NCBI GenBank assembly: GCA_011391785.1
Contig: JAABPW010000325.1
Coordinates: 1 to 52,238, forward strand
Direction: 5' to 3'
DNA length: 52,238 bases
Origin: Verrucomicrobiota bacterium
GTDB taxonomy: Bacteria; Verrucomicrobiota; Kiritimatiellia; CAIKKV01; CAITUY01
Within the stretch, counting starts at the first letter, position 1, and each line of letters opens with the position of its first letter. This document shows, piece after piece, positions 44,266 to 52,194 of the stretch. The notes below the pieces were generated by a model that saw only the letters and a list, made by a program, of their open reading frames with translations, did no database searches and had not been told where the DNA came from. A program made the translations under genes and the position numbers.

Positions 44266-44679
44266 TTATTTTCGAACTTCGATGGTAACACGACCGGGAA
44301 ATGCCTGGGACAGGACAGTGGCCAGATTTTGCCGGAATGCCTTGTACGACTCTTCCCGGCTCTCGCCCGGGGTCAGTGGATTGGCATAAACAGCAATACG
44401 GTTCTGGGTCCGCTTGGCAAAGAACCCGATCTGATAATTGGCTGACGCCTGATAGAGTCGGATAATATTGAGCTCACCGGATTTGACTTTCGCCAACTTA
44501 TACCGGGCGGCGAAGGCATCCAGCGTCGCCCTCAGCTTGTCTGCGTCCGAATCCGTGATCGCCGTCCCCACCCCGCCAGCCCCGTGGATGACATAGTACT
44601 TCACCGGTTCCTGCTTCATGCAGGCACCACAAGCCAATAACACCAGCACCAGCGCCATACAGCGGACTATCATGCTCAT
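44266..44679 (-). CDS. Small putative lipoprotein, function unknown
   Basis: 137 residues from the ATG at 44677..44679, which follows a strong AGGAGG at seven bases; a longer frame overlapping the phosphoesterase gene is not needed. The N-terminus is a lipoprotein-like signal (MALVLVLLACGACMKQE) with possible lipidation at the Cys of LLAC or at the Cys after GA. The mature part is a compact alpha/beta domain of about 110 residues with no recognised family. It sits between an azoreductase and a phosphoesterase gene. Confidence 0.72.
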   Translation of the reverse strand: MSMIVRCMALVLVLLACGACMKQEPVKYYVIHGAGGVGTAITDSDADKLRATLDAFAARYKLAKVKSGELNIIRLYQASANYQIGFFAKRTQNRIAVYANPLTPGESREESYKAFRQNLATVLSQAFPGRVTIEVRK

Positions 44680-44726
44680 TACGGATCCTCCTGATATCGT
44701 CACACGGCTCCCCCCGGCATCGGACA

Positions 44727-45461
44727 CTAGACCCCCAGCCGCAGGCGGATGGCCAGGCGCTCGGGCAACCCGGCGGAAACAATTTTCTTCTGGGCCCCGG
44801 CAATATCGTAGTCCACACGCCGCAACTCGATCTCGCGGGACGTGGTGTCATAGATGGCGTAGGAAGAACGATTGTCGCCATCACGCGGCTGACCAACGCT
44901 CCCGACGTTCACAAAATACTTCTTGCCGAGCGTCACAGGAAACTTGCCGCCGCCATTGATCCGGCGGACATAGCCGGCCTTTTCGAAAACAACCGGCTGG
45001 TGGGTGTGCCCGTAGAAACAAACCGTGGTAGACTGGTAGTTGAAATTGGATTCGGCCTCCAGCTCATCAAAGACATAGCCCCATTTTTCAGGCATATCGA
45101 GCGTGCTGTGAACCAGCGTGAAGCTGCTTACGACCCGGACCAGCTTCAACTGCTTGAGAAACGCCAGCTCCTCATCCGTCAACTGGTTGCGGGTCCAATC
45201 CACCACATTGGCGGCCAGGGGGTGGAAATCGCGGATGCAGTCATCATGGGAGCAATAATGGTCGTGATTGCCCCGGACACAGATCGCGTTCAGTTCCCGG
45301 ATCTTCCGCAGGCATTCGGCGGGATTGGCATTGTAGCCAACCATGTCGCCGACGCAGGTAAAATTCGTCACCCCATTGGCCTGGGCGTCCTCAAGCACGG
45401 CAGACAGCGCCTCCCAGTTCCCGTGGATATCCCCCATCACCGCATATCGCACATTCGCCAT
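44727..45461 (-). CDS. Calcineurin-like metallophosphoesterase
   Basis: 244 residues. All metal-binding motifs are present: GDIHGN near 10, GDMVGY near 38, GNHDHY near 64 and GHTHQP near 150. It belongs to the YfcE/COG0639-like group with unknown physiological phosphate ester. The gene starts 6 bases after ispD, so it is probably co-transcribed. Confidence 0.9.
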   Translation of the reverse strand: MANVRYAVMGDIHGNWEALSAVLEDAQANGVTNFTCVGDMVGYNANPAECLRKIRELNAICVRGNHDHYCSHDDCIRDFHPLAANVVDWTRNQLTDEELAFLKQLKLVRVVSSFTLVHSTLDMPEKWGYVFDELEAESNFNYQSTTVCFYGHTHQPVVFEKAGYVRRINGGGKFPVTLGKKYFVNVGSVGQPRDGDNRSSYAIYDTTSREIELRRVDYDIAGAQKKIVSAGLPERLAIRLRLGV

Positions 45462-45467
45462 ACTGAG

Positions 45468-46145
45468 CTATACCTTCAGAATCATCGCCGCGAGGGCAAG
45501 ATCCCCTGGAGTCGTAATTTTGATGTTTGTGCCGGGTGCCGGGACAAGATGAACAGGCTCCCCGACCGCCTCAACCGCCGAGGCGTCATCCGTTACTGTT
45601 AGCTTTTTCTTTCCCGTCTGTCCATAAGCTTTCATCAGCCAGTCCGTCCGGAAGGTTTGCGGCGTCTGGACCGTCCACAGTTTCGCGCGATCCACGGTTG
45701 CCGAAACCATCGTCCCGCGGTCCACCGACTTGACGGTATCAGTCACCTTCACTGCCGCGACACCGGATCCGGTGCGTTTGGCCGACAGGATGGTGGCCTC
45801 GATCACGGCCGGAGTCACGCAGGGCCTGGCCCCGTCATGAATCGCCACGATTTTGACGTCATCGCCAAGCTCGGCCAGTCCGTTCATCACCGAGGCCTGC
45901 CGCGAGGCGCCTCCGGCAATCACTTTACGGACCTTGGAACACCCGAACATCTGAACCAGCCCGCGCGCCGAATCCAGGCGATCCTTCCGGACCACCAGGA
46001 TCACGCCATCGATGAGAGGACACTTCTCGAAAGCAAGCAATGAATACGCCAGAACCGGCTTGGTCCCGAGTGACAGGAAAGCCTTGTCGATGTCCGCTCC
46101 CATCCGCTCACTTTTTCCCGCCGCAACAATAATACCAACTATCAT
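45468..46145 (-). CDS. ispD: 2-C-methyl-D-erythritol 4-phosphate cytidylyltransferase
   Basis: 225 residues, usual length. The CTP-binding loop is IVAAGKSERMG near 6-16, then IHDGARPCV near 101 and the TVQTPQTFRTDWL block near 159. It catalyses the third step of the MEP isoprenoid pathway, supplying polyprenyl carriers used by MurJ and LPS enzymes. IspF is not adjacent. It is divergent from the MurU-AmgK fusion. Confidence 0.93.
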   Translation of the reverse strand: MIVGIIVAAGKSERMGADIDKAFLSLGTKPVLAYSLLAFEKCPLIDGVILVVRKDRLDSARGLVQMFGCSKVRKVIAGGASRQASVMNGLAELGDDVKIVAIHDGARPCVTPAVIEATILSAKRTGSGVAAVKVTDTVKSVDRGTMVSATVDRAKLWTVQTPQTFRTDWLMKAYGQTGKKKLTVTDDASAVEAVGEPVHLVPAPGTNIKITTPGDLALAAMILKV

Positions 46146-46224
46146 AATCCACCACCCCCTTCAGGTAATCGGAATAGTACCCTCTCCCTGCCCCCCTGTC
46201 AAAAAGGTAATATTTTCATCCTTC

Positions 46225-48120
46225 ATGCCGGGAGCGCTCTGTGCTAAAGCTTTCACGGTGAAACACCCTCGAAAAGCAATTGTGCTGGCAGCCGGATACG
46301 GAGCGCGCCTCCTTCCGCTCACCCAGATTAAGCCCAAGCCCCTTTTTCCGCTCTGGGGAAAGCCGGTACTGGGTCACACCCTTGAACTGCTCCAGCGCTG
46401 GGGGGTGCGCGAAGTGCTGGTCAATGTCCACTATCATGCCGGCCAGATCCTGGACTATCTCCGGACCAATCCCGTCAAGGGGCTCCATTGCCAGCTTTCC
46501 TTCGAGCCCGAAATCCTGGGAACCGGCGGCGTCCTGCCAAAGGCACGCTGGTTCCTCGATGAAGACCCGTTCTGGATGCTGAACGCGGACGTCCTCGCCG
46601 ATCTCCCCTGCCGCCCCCTTCTGGAAGCCAACGAACGTCATAACCCCATATCAACGTTATGGTTGCACCCTGAGCGCGGACCGCGAACCGTCGAGCACCG
46701 CGATGGGCTGGTAACCGTGTTCAAAAGCCCCCTTTCCGGCACAGAGGGCACCGCGACCTTCTGCGGACTCCAACTGCTCTCCCCCCGGATCCTGAACCAC
46801 CTTCCCCCATCGGGCTTCGCCTCCATTATCGACGCTTATGAAAACGCACTGAACGCAGGCGAGAAAATCGCCGGTGTCATTGTACCGAACGCGTATTGGG
46901 CCGATATCGGAAAGGCGGAAGCCTATCTGGCCACGCACCGGGAAATGCTGGATCATCCCCGCTGGAAACATCACCGGCCCGGGGACGGCCGCATGGTGGC
47001 CAAGGGCGCCGGAACCACCGTCTCGCCGTCCGCCTCCATTGACCATAGCGTGTTGTGGGACAATGTCACCGTCGGACCAACCGCCCGGATCGAGAATGCC
47101 ATTATTGCCGATAACGTCACGGTGCGGGGGCCAGTCTCCTACATGGCAGTAAGGGCGGACCAGCTGCAGGACCCGGAAGTAACTGGAATTCTGCGCGAGC
47201 TGGAATGGGAGCCTGAATCGACCACCGTCATGCCCCTGCCCCCACGCGGATCCGCCCGCACCTTCACCCGCCTTTCCACCGCCCGGAATAGCGCCATCCT
47301 GGTGCGCTACACCCTGGAACGGCCCGAAAATGCCCTCTATTGCAGCCACGCCCGCTTCCTGACACGGAACGGGGTCAAGGTTCCCGGCGTTCTCCTCGAC
47401 CGGCCGGATGACCACATCTGCGTCATGGAGGATGTCGGCGCCGACAGCCTGGAGCAGCTGGTCCCGGCCCTGTCCCGCAAATCCTGCCTTGCGCTCTACC
47501 GGCAAACGCTCGATACCGTGGCCCGCCTTCACGGCCAGGCCACCCAGGCAGCCCGGCACCGCCCGATCGAACTCTCCATGCCCTTCACCCGCCACCTTTA
47601 CGAGTGGGAACAAAATCTCTTCTGCGAGCAGTTCCTGAGCCGGCATCTTGGAGTGGAGACCGGGAAGCTGGCCCTGATCCGGCAGGAACTCGCCCGCCTG
47701 ATTCCGGTGCAGATACGGGCGCCCCGGGTGATCATTCATCGCGATCTCCAGTCCAGCAATGTCCTGGTGAAAAAGGGCGAGATTTTCCTGATCGACTTCC
47801 AGGGTATGCGACTAGGGACGGCGGCCTATGACCTGGCCTCGCTCCTGTGTGATCCCTATGTGAACCTGCCGGACGATATCCGCTCGGAATTGCTCGACTA
47901 TTATCTGGGAATCGTGCCGGACGGCAAATCCACGCAATCGCTTTTCTGGGTGGCCGCGGCGGAACGGCTCGCCCAGGCCCTGGGCGCCTTCGGCCGGCTT
48001 GGGGCCAGCCCCGCCACCGCTTACTTCCTGAAGCACATCCCCTCCGGCGTCCGGCAACTCCGCCACGCGCTCAACCATGTCCCGGGCCTGCCAACCCTGA
48101 AAGGCTGCCTGGAGCCGTGA
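46225..48120 (+). CDS. MurU-AmgK-like fusion: nucleotidyltransferase plus sugar anomeric kinase
   Basis: 631 residues from ATG 46225; GTG at 46258 (VKHPRKAIVLAAG) is equally plausible and nearer the usual N-terminus of the family. Neither has a good ribosome-binding site. The first ~240 residues are a nucleotidyltransferase with AIVLAAGYGARLLPLT, KPKPLFPLWGKP, LGTGGVL and NADVLAD. A short left-handed beta-helix-like stretch (about 255-310, SASIDHSVLWDNVTVGPTA) follows. The last ~300 residues are a phosphotransferase with HRDLQSSNVLV (catalytic Asp) and IDFQGMRLGTAAYDLASLL, which matches AmgK more than antibiotic kinases. In MurNAc recycling, AmgK makes MurNAc-1-phosphate and MurU makes UDP-MurNAc; here both would be one chain. 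A sugar-1-phosphate other than MurNAc remains possible. Confidence 0.85.
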   Translation: MPGALCAKAFTVKHPRKAIVLAAGYGARLLPLTQIKPKPLFPLWGKPVLGHTLELLQRWGVREVLVNVHYHAGQILDYLRTNPVKGLHCQLSFEPEILGTGGVLPKARWFLDEDPFWMLNADVLADLPCRPLLEANERHNPISTLWLHPERGPRTVEHRDGLVTVFKSPLSGTEGTATFCGLQLLSPRILNHLPPSGFASIIDAYENALNAGEKIAGVIVPNAYWADIGKAEAYLATHREMLDHPRWKHHRPGDGRMVAKGAGTTVSPSASIDHSVLWDNVTVGPTARIENAIIADNVTVRGPVSYMAVRADQLQDPEVTGILRELEWEPESTTVMPLPPRGSARTFTRLSTARNSAILVRYTLERPENALYCSHARFLTRNGVKVPGVLLDRPDDHICVMEDVGADSLEQLVPALSRKSCLALYRQTLDTVARLHGQATQAARHRPIELSMPFTRHLYEWEQNLFCEQFLSRHLGVETGKLALIRQELARLIPVQIRAPRVIIHRDLQSSNVLVKKGEIFLIDFQGMRLGTAAYDLASLLCDPYVNLPDDIRSELLDYYLGIVPDGKSTQSLFWVAAAERLAQALGAFGRLGASPATAYFLKHIPSGVRQLRHALNHVPGLPTLKGCLEP

Positions 48121-48537
48121 TCAGATATCCAGCAGCGTCATCTGGTCGGGGTCATCCGGCGCGCGGTTCTTCTCCAACTCCGCCTCAAGCCAGCGCTTGA
48201 GGACGGAAAGCACATAGTCCTTTTCCCCCTGGGCCAGGGGGCGCCCCGACTCGATCTGATGCCAGCTCAGGAGGCAGCGCCGGCAGCAGGTGGCCGTGGC
48301 GTGCTGGGCAACAAACACGGGATGCCCCTTCATAGGGGTCTGCATCCCATCCTTGGCGGGATTGGCGGGGGCCAGGCGTTCTTCGATAAAGGCGGCGGCA
48401 TGCCGCAACGCGACCGGAACCCCGCCGGACTTCAACGCCAGGAAATCCTTCCTCCCCAGCCTGAATTTCTGTCGAAATTCCGATTTCTGAAGGGCCTCGA
48501 ATACCGAATCAAGTCTGGCTGAATCCTGAGTCGTCAT
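48121..48537 (-). CDS. DUF4186 family protein
   Basis: 138 residues. The block FIEERLAPANPAKDGMQTP, then MKGHPVFVAQHATATCCRRC and WHQIESGRPL, is diagnostic of DUF4186. Function unknown; the conserved His and Cys residues could bind a metal. It abuts the stop of the MurU-AmgK fusion on the opposite strand (convergent, no gap). Confidence 0.88.
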   Translation of the reverse strand: MTTQDSARLDSVFEALQKSEFRQKFRLGRKDFLALKSGGVPVALRHAAAFIEERLAPANPAKDGMQTPMKGHPVFVAQHATATCCRRCLLSWHQIESGRPLAQGEKDYVLSVLKRWLEAELEKNRAPDDPDQMTLLDI

Positions 48538-48623
48538 GGAATGTCCTGCTCTGTCATAGATCCGACGATTATGAAATCCCCCACCGACCGACTCAAGCGC
48601 AATTAATTGTCCTCGGGTATGTG

Positions 48624-48651
48624 TTGAACCCGGCTGGGATTATGGTATCCT
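48624..48651 (+). promoter_or_regulatory. Probable tmRNA promoter
   Basis: TTGAAC (48624..48629) and TATCCT (48646..48651) are separated by 16 bases. Transcription would start near 48658, leaving about nine bases for RNase P to remove before the mature tmRNA 5' end at 48668. Confidence 0.5.
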
Positions 48652-48667
48652 ATTTGAAGTCGTCTTT

Positions 48668-49022
48668 GGGGGCGACTGGTTTCGACGTGTTGGTTGAAGC
48701 CTCAGTGGCGTGCCGAGGACTCCGGTTGGCCTCGTTAAACACTTCCGGAAAAAACATAAAAGCGAACACTGAGTACGCTCTCGCGGCTTAATTGACTGCG
48801 ACGTCTCCCCGCCAACACCTGCTAGGCGGAGTGAGGCGACAATAGCAGGGTAGTCCTGAGGTTGGGTGACCGGGCCCCGGGGCGAAACTTAACGTGGACA
48901 CTGGTTACAGAGGTGGCCTGACGGTCGGCAGCCGCTGTAACGAGATTAAAAGATCGGATACGCACGTAGAAGCTGTGGTGACTCCAGTACGGACGGGAGT
49001 TCGATTCTCCCCGCCTCCACCA
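48668..49022 (+). ncRNA. ssrA: Transfer-messenger RNA (tmRNA)
   Basis: The 355-nt mature RNA opens with GGGGGCGACTGGTTTCGACG. It ends in a T-arm GGGAGTTCGATTCTCCC and acceptor strand CGCCTCC, a discriminator A and encoded CCA. The 5' GGGGGCG pairs with the 3' CGCCTCC (one G-U). The tag reading frame starts at GCG 48762 and encodes ANTEYALAA before TAA at 48789..48791. With SmpB it rescues stalled ribosomes and tags proteins for ClpXP-type proteolysis. It is one-piece, not permuted. Confidence 0.97.
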
Positions 49023-49056
49023 ACCTTTGCTCGCAGCGCAGCAAGAGCAAAGGTTG
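49021..49056 (+). terminator. Perfect hairpin at tmRNA 3' end
   Basis: A 12-bp perfect stem, CAACCTTTGCTC with GAGCAAAGGTTG, around a 12-base loop. It begins at the CA of the encoded CCA, and no T-run follows. It probably ends tmRNA transcription or protects the precursor before 3' processing. Confidence 0.6.
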
Positions 49057-49059
49057 TCA

Positions 49060-49092
49060 CGCCGTAGTCCCTGTACTCAGGGCGAAGGCGGA
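49060..49092. repeat. Imperfect hairpin, probably a dispersed repeat
   Basis: The CGCCGTAG...CTGTACTCAGG...GAAGGCGG stretch forms an imperfect stem and resembles the gene-end hairpins at 1..20 and 52101..52126. Copy number in the genome is unknown. Confidence 0.35.
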
Positions 49093-49107
49093 CGGCGGAC
49101 TCTTGGC

Positions 49108-49971
49108 TCATCGACCAGACTCCTGCACCCGCCGCCTCCTGATCTCCAGATTCCCGTACACGATGGCATTCCCGAACACTGCCCGCGACATGGAAAGAAC
49201 GTTCCCTCGGGGGGTGATGATGCAGCTATGGCCCCGGCCAGGCCATTCCTCGTCCACTGTCGGACTGGTCCAGTTGGCCGCCACAACGTCAAATCCATAC
49301 GGGATTACCGCCTTCTCCGGAAAAGATTTCCCAAACCAGGACTCCTCGTTCGGCCCATACCATCCCACGGAATAAAGAACGATATCGGCGCCACCCTTAG
49401 CCAACAACGGAGGCAGTACATGAAAATCGTAACAGATCATAAGCCCGATCCTGCCGTATTCGGTCTCCACGATCTGGACCGGCAAATCACCCGCCGTACA
49501 CCAGGTCGAGTCACCCGGCGTCCACAGGATTTTCTTCCGGTGATGGGCAATGATCGCCCCCTGAGGGTTTAGGAGAACCTGCGAATTGTAGAACGCGTTG
49601 CTGGAGGATTCTATGAGGCCGGCACAAAGGTAGATCCGTAATTCCTGCGCCAGGCTGGAAAGCCTCAGAGTCGAGGGGCCGGGCACCGTCTCGGCAACCT
49701 TACTCACATCCGTTGCCCCGGGGCCTGAAGATGACCAACTGGTCCAGGTTGTCGGGTCGAGGTAGCCTTGGACGGCACACTCCGGCAGGACAATAATCTT
49801 GGCACCCTGTGAGGCCGCCTGCCTGACGAGATTGGTGATGTTTTTGAGGTTGTCAGCCGTCCTTCCCATGGCCGAGGGGCATTGGATGGCCGCAACGCAA
49901 ACCTTTCCCGTACTGGCTGCAGCGATGCCGCCGGATACCAGTACCGTCAATATGCCCAGGATGATCTTCAT
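49108..49971 (-). CDS. Exported nitrilase-superfamily carbon-nitrogen hydrolase
   Basis: 287 residues. A signal peptide (about 1-20, ILGILTVLVSGGIAAAS) suggests export, unusual for this mostly cytoplasmic family. The Glu-Lys-Cys triad is visible: Glu64 in LPECAVQG, Lys146/147 in HHRKKILW, and Cys180 in GLMICYDFH. It hydrolyses a nitrile, amide or carbamoyl group; the substrate is unknown. It lies just after tmRNA on the opposite strand. Confidence 0.87.
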   Translation of the reverse strand: MKIILGILTVLVSGGIAAASTGKVCVAAIQCPSAMGRTADNLKNITNLVRQAASQGAKIIVLPECAVQGYLDPTTWTSWSSSGPGATDVSKVAETVPGPSTLRLSSLAQELRIYLCAGLIESSSNAFYNSQVLLNPQGAIIAHHRKKILWTPGDSTWCTAGDLPVQIVETEYGRIGLMICYDFHVLPPLLAKGGADIVLYSVGWYGPNEESWFGKSFPEKAVIPYGFDVVAANWTSPTVDEEWPGRGHSCIITPRGNVLSMSRAVFGNAIVYGNLEIRRRRVQESGR

Positions 49972-49989
49972 TTTTCTAAGAGGGATCCG

Positions 49990-50091
49990 TTACATCCGCT
50001 CAACGAAAGGCTTGAAATAGTAGTCTAGCAATACGGCTGAAGCCACCAGCATGATGCCGTTGTCAATGAACTGTGCAATCAATCTGGCCAT
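49990..50091 (-). CDS. Possible 33-residue membrane peptide
   Basis: A short ATG-to-TAA frame encodes MARLIAQFIDNGIMLVASAV and ends YFKPFVERM. It has one hydrophobic segment flanked by charged residues. No clear ribosome-binding site precedes it. It lies between the nitrilase and another small membrane-protein gene, both on the same strand. Could be chance. Confidence 0.3.
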   Translation of the reverse strand: MARLIAQFIDNGIMLVASAVLLDYYFKPFVERM

Positions 50092-50119
50092 GATATTCTA
50101 TTCTACGATGTCCAATCGT

Positions 50120-50473
50120 TCAGCGCTGAGGATCGTCGAGCTTGCGAACCGTATCCGGCACTTGGTTCGCTGTTTTACTTCTCTCGTTGTTCCAAAGATA
50201 TAACGAGACGATCAAACCATATATGACGAGGATCCCTCCACCAAAGTAAACCGGATCGGGATGGAGGAAGTAACCAGTGACAATCAGCTTTTTACGATAG
50301 CTCGTGATTCTGGGGCCATCACCAGCTTGAGTCCATCCTGACTGTTCGCTTACAACTTCCGTCTTCCGCGTTTCGGTCTCTCCTGTTTGTGCATACCTCG
50401 GACAGATCAATATCCAGAGGACAGTGAGGATTTGCGCCGCAATCAAGTATCCCGCGATTTTTTTCATAATCAT
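50120..50473 (-). CDS. Small two-segment membrane protein, function unknown
   Basis: 117 residues. Hydrophobic segments lie at about 5-24 and 72-92. The region between is polar (ETETRKTEVVSEQSGWTQ) and probably periplasmic. No family recognised. Start could be the first or third codon (MIMKK). Base composition is lower in GC than the housekeeping genes, in line with an accessory patch between tmRNA and cobS. Confidence 0.6.
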   Translation of the reverse strand: MIMKKIAGYLIAAQILTVLWILICPRYAQTGETETRKTEVVSEQSGWTQAGDGPRITSYRKKLIVTGYFLHPDPVYFGGGILVIYGLIVSLYLWNNERSKTANQVPDTVRKLDDPQR

Positions 50474-50544
50474 TTAACTCCCCAGCGAACGGCGAAAGTC
50501 AGGTTCCGAGCGGAACGCGAGGCAACCTGGACTTTCTGGTTCGA

Positions 50545-50799
50545 TCATTTTTCATAGATTTCCCGTCGGTGGCCAATTCGCAGGACAAGGACTTGTGTTC
50601 CCAAGATGGCATAAATGACACGGTAATCACCGACGCGAAATTTTCTCAACCCGGCAAACTGGCCTTTCAAAACAGGATATGAATCTGCGCGCGAGGCGAG
50701 ATCCTTCTCAATCTTGTCGAGTATCCGCCTAGCTTCGGCCTTGCCGAGACTCGCGAGATCTTTCGACACACTCTTCTTGTAGGTGATTTCAAAGGCCAA
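50545..50799 (-). CDS. RelE/ParE-family toxin
   Basis: 84 residues. The start (YKKSVSKDLASLGK), LKGQFAGLRKFRVGDYRVIYAI and the closing VLRIGHRREIYE are classic RelE-family features. RelE-type toxins cut mRNA at the ribosome; ParE-type ones poison gyrase, and the GDYRVIY/HRREIY pattern fits RelE more. It overlaps the antitoxin gene by 11 bases and is second in the operon. Confidence 0.92.
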   Translation of the reverse strand: MAFEITYKKSVSKDLASLGKAEARRILDKIEKDLASRADSYPVLKGQFAGLRKFRVGDYRVIYAILGTQVLVLRIGHRREIYEK

Positions 50800-51007
50800 G
50801 GGATTTCCTCAATTCGTGGCCGGACACAACCGCATCCTTTTGATCGCGTAGCCGATCAAGGGCAATTTGCACATCGGCAAAGTCAGCAATGTAGGATTCC
50901 AATGCCCTTTGAATATGGAAGGAGCGGGGCCTTTCCGTTTCATCCGCAATATGGGTCAGTTCATTGACCAGACCATCAGGCAATCGAATTGATACAGCAA
51001 TACTCAT
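50789..51007 (-). CDS. Ribbon-helix-helix antitoxin
   Basis: 72 residues. The N-terminal strand AVSIRLPDGLVNELTHIAD and the RSFHIQRALESYI helix are a CopG-like RHH DNA-binding domain. The C-terminal part (VSGHELRKSLGL) should wrap the toxin. It is preceded by GGAG at five bases and by an excellent promoter with an operator-like inverted repeat, consistent with autorepression. Confidence 0.9.
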   Translation of the reverse strand: MSIAVSIRLPDGLVNELTHIADETERPRSFHIQRALESYIADFADVQIALDRLRDQKDAVVSGHELRKSLGL

Positions 51008-51019
51008 GTCATCTCCTCA

Positions 51020-51038
51020 TGTATTCTTGTGTAATACA
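51020..51038. promoter_or_regulatory. Operator-like inverted repeat of the toxin-antitoxin operon
   Basis: TGTATT and AATACA form perfect arms seven bases apart, overlapping the -10 edge and the expected transcription start. This is a typical place for an RHH antitoxin to bind and repress. Confidence 0.6.
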
Positions 51039-51066
51039 ATGTATGCAATGCCATCATTACTGTCAA
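51038..51066 (-). promoter_or_regulatory. Promoter of the toxin-antitoxin operon
   Basis: On the minus strand a perfect -35 TTGACA (51061..51066) and a -10 TACATT (51038..51043) stand exactly 17 bases apart. The leader before the antitoxin start would be about 25 bases. Confidence 0.75.
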
Positions 51067-51214
51067 TTTCATTTTTGTTTTGAGCAGGATGTCCCATCTC
51101 CCCCCATGTCGACAGACGTCTGCCCCGTACGGTTTTACCTTTAAACCTTCTATTGAAAGTGTTACCTATTTTCGCGTGAATTTTAAGTCCATTATCCGGT
51201 CGATACCATACTCC

Positions 51215-51952
51215 ATGCGCCCACTGATCACCGCGCTACGAACCTTGACCTGCCTCCCTGTCCCGGGAACCGATTCCATCAGCCTGGCAGCGGCCCTGCC
51301 CTATTTCCCGGCGGTCGGCCTGCTGATTGGCGCCATCACCGCCGGGATCCTCTATGGTGCCAGCCTCAGTGGATGGGCAGGTGGATCGGGAACGGTCGCC
51401 ATGATCGCGGTTGTGTGGCTCACCCGCGGACTGCATGTGGACGGGCTGGCCGATGTCGCTGACGCCTTGGGCGCCGGACGCACCAGGGAACGTCGGCTGG
51501 AGATCATGAAGGATCCGCACATGGGTGCCTTCGGGGTCATGGCCATCGTCGGCGACCTGCTCCTGAAAGCCGCGGCCCTCGCCCATCTGGCAGCCCTGAA
51601 CCAGTGGATCCTTGTCATCCTTCCCTTCATCATCTCCCGCAGTGCCCAGGTCCTCCTGGCCGTCTCGCTCCCCTACGCGCGCCGCGAAGGCGGCAAAGCG
51701 GGGCCGTTTGTGGACCATGCCCGCATCCTGCATTTCGTCCTGGCCATCGTGACCGCCCTGCTCTTCTGTGGCACCCTTGCGGGACTGACCGGAATCATCC
51801 TGCTAAGCCAGGGCCTGCTTGCCGCCATCCTGCTCCGCCTCTGGATGAAACATCACTTCGGCGGCATCACCGGGGACCTGCTGGGAATGTCGAATGAACT
51901 CATCGAAACCAGCCTCCTCGCCTTCCTGGCCTTTATCAGCCCCACCGTTTAA
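51215..51952 (+). CDS. cobS: Adenosylcobinamide-GDP ribazoletransferase (cobalamin synthase)
   Basis: 245 residues from the ATG at 51215; the longer upstream frame (from 51080) has no family-like sequence. Landmarks are FPAVGLLIGAI near 28, TRGLHVDGLADVADALG near 70, the KDPHMGAFGVMA block near 100 and several transmembrane helices. It joins adenosylcobinamide-GDP with alpha-ribazole at the membrane. No other cobalamin gene or B12 riboswitch is nearby, so it may serve salvage. The C-terminus is complete. Confidence 0.93.
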   Translation: MRPLITALRTLTCLPVPGTDSISLAAALPYFPAVGLLIGAITAGILYGASLSGWAGGSGTVAMIAVVWLTRGLHVDGLADVADALGAGRTRERRLEIMKDPHMGAFGVMAIVGDLLLKAAALAHLAALNQWILVILPFIISRSAQVLLAVSLPYARREGGKAGPFVDHARILHFVLAIVTALLFCGTLAGLTGIILLSQGLLAAILLRLWMKHHFGGITGDLLGMSNELIETSLLAFLAFISPTV

Positions 51953-52100
51953 TAAAACGGGCACTCAAGAGCAGAAAGAAGAAGATTTACCACGGAGGGG
52001 CGGAGGTTGAGAGAGAGGGGGGAAAGAAAATGTTTCACGAATTTCACAGGGCCGGAGTACCTGCCCCGTGAAATTCATAAAACACCTCCCGGTGAAGAGT

Positions 52101-52126
52101 GCCTCCGTCGCTAAAGCTATGGAGGC
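52101..52126. repeat. Hairpin repeat downstream of cobS
   Basis: GCCTCCGTCGCT and AGCTATGGAGGC pair over 12 positions with two mismatches around an AA loop. The form is like other gene-end hairpins in the window. It may aid termination or be a dispersed repeat. Confidence 0.45.
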
Positions 52127-52194
52127 CAAGGGAAGAAGGTTTTGTTTGTCCGAAGGGCAGATGGAGTCTCGGTATTCTTCTTCAGGAGAGGGTT

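Noticed and set aside
46012-46224. Upstream extension of the MurU-AmgK frame
   Set aside because: It overlaps ispD on the other strand and contains nothing resembling a nucleotidyltransferase N-terminus.
46657-47739. 360-residue open frame on the minus strand
   Set aside because: Antisense to the MurU-AmgK fusion; no motifs.
51080-51214. N-terminal extension of cobS and a possible B12 riboswitch upstream
   Set aside because: The extension has no CobS-like residues, and no B12-box-like conserved segment is seen; the gap is also too short for a typical cobalamin riboswitch.
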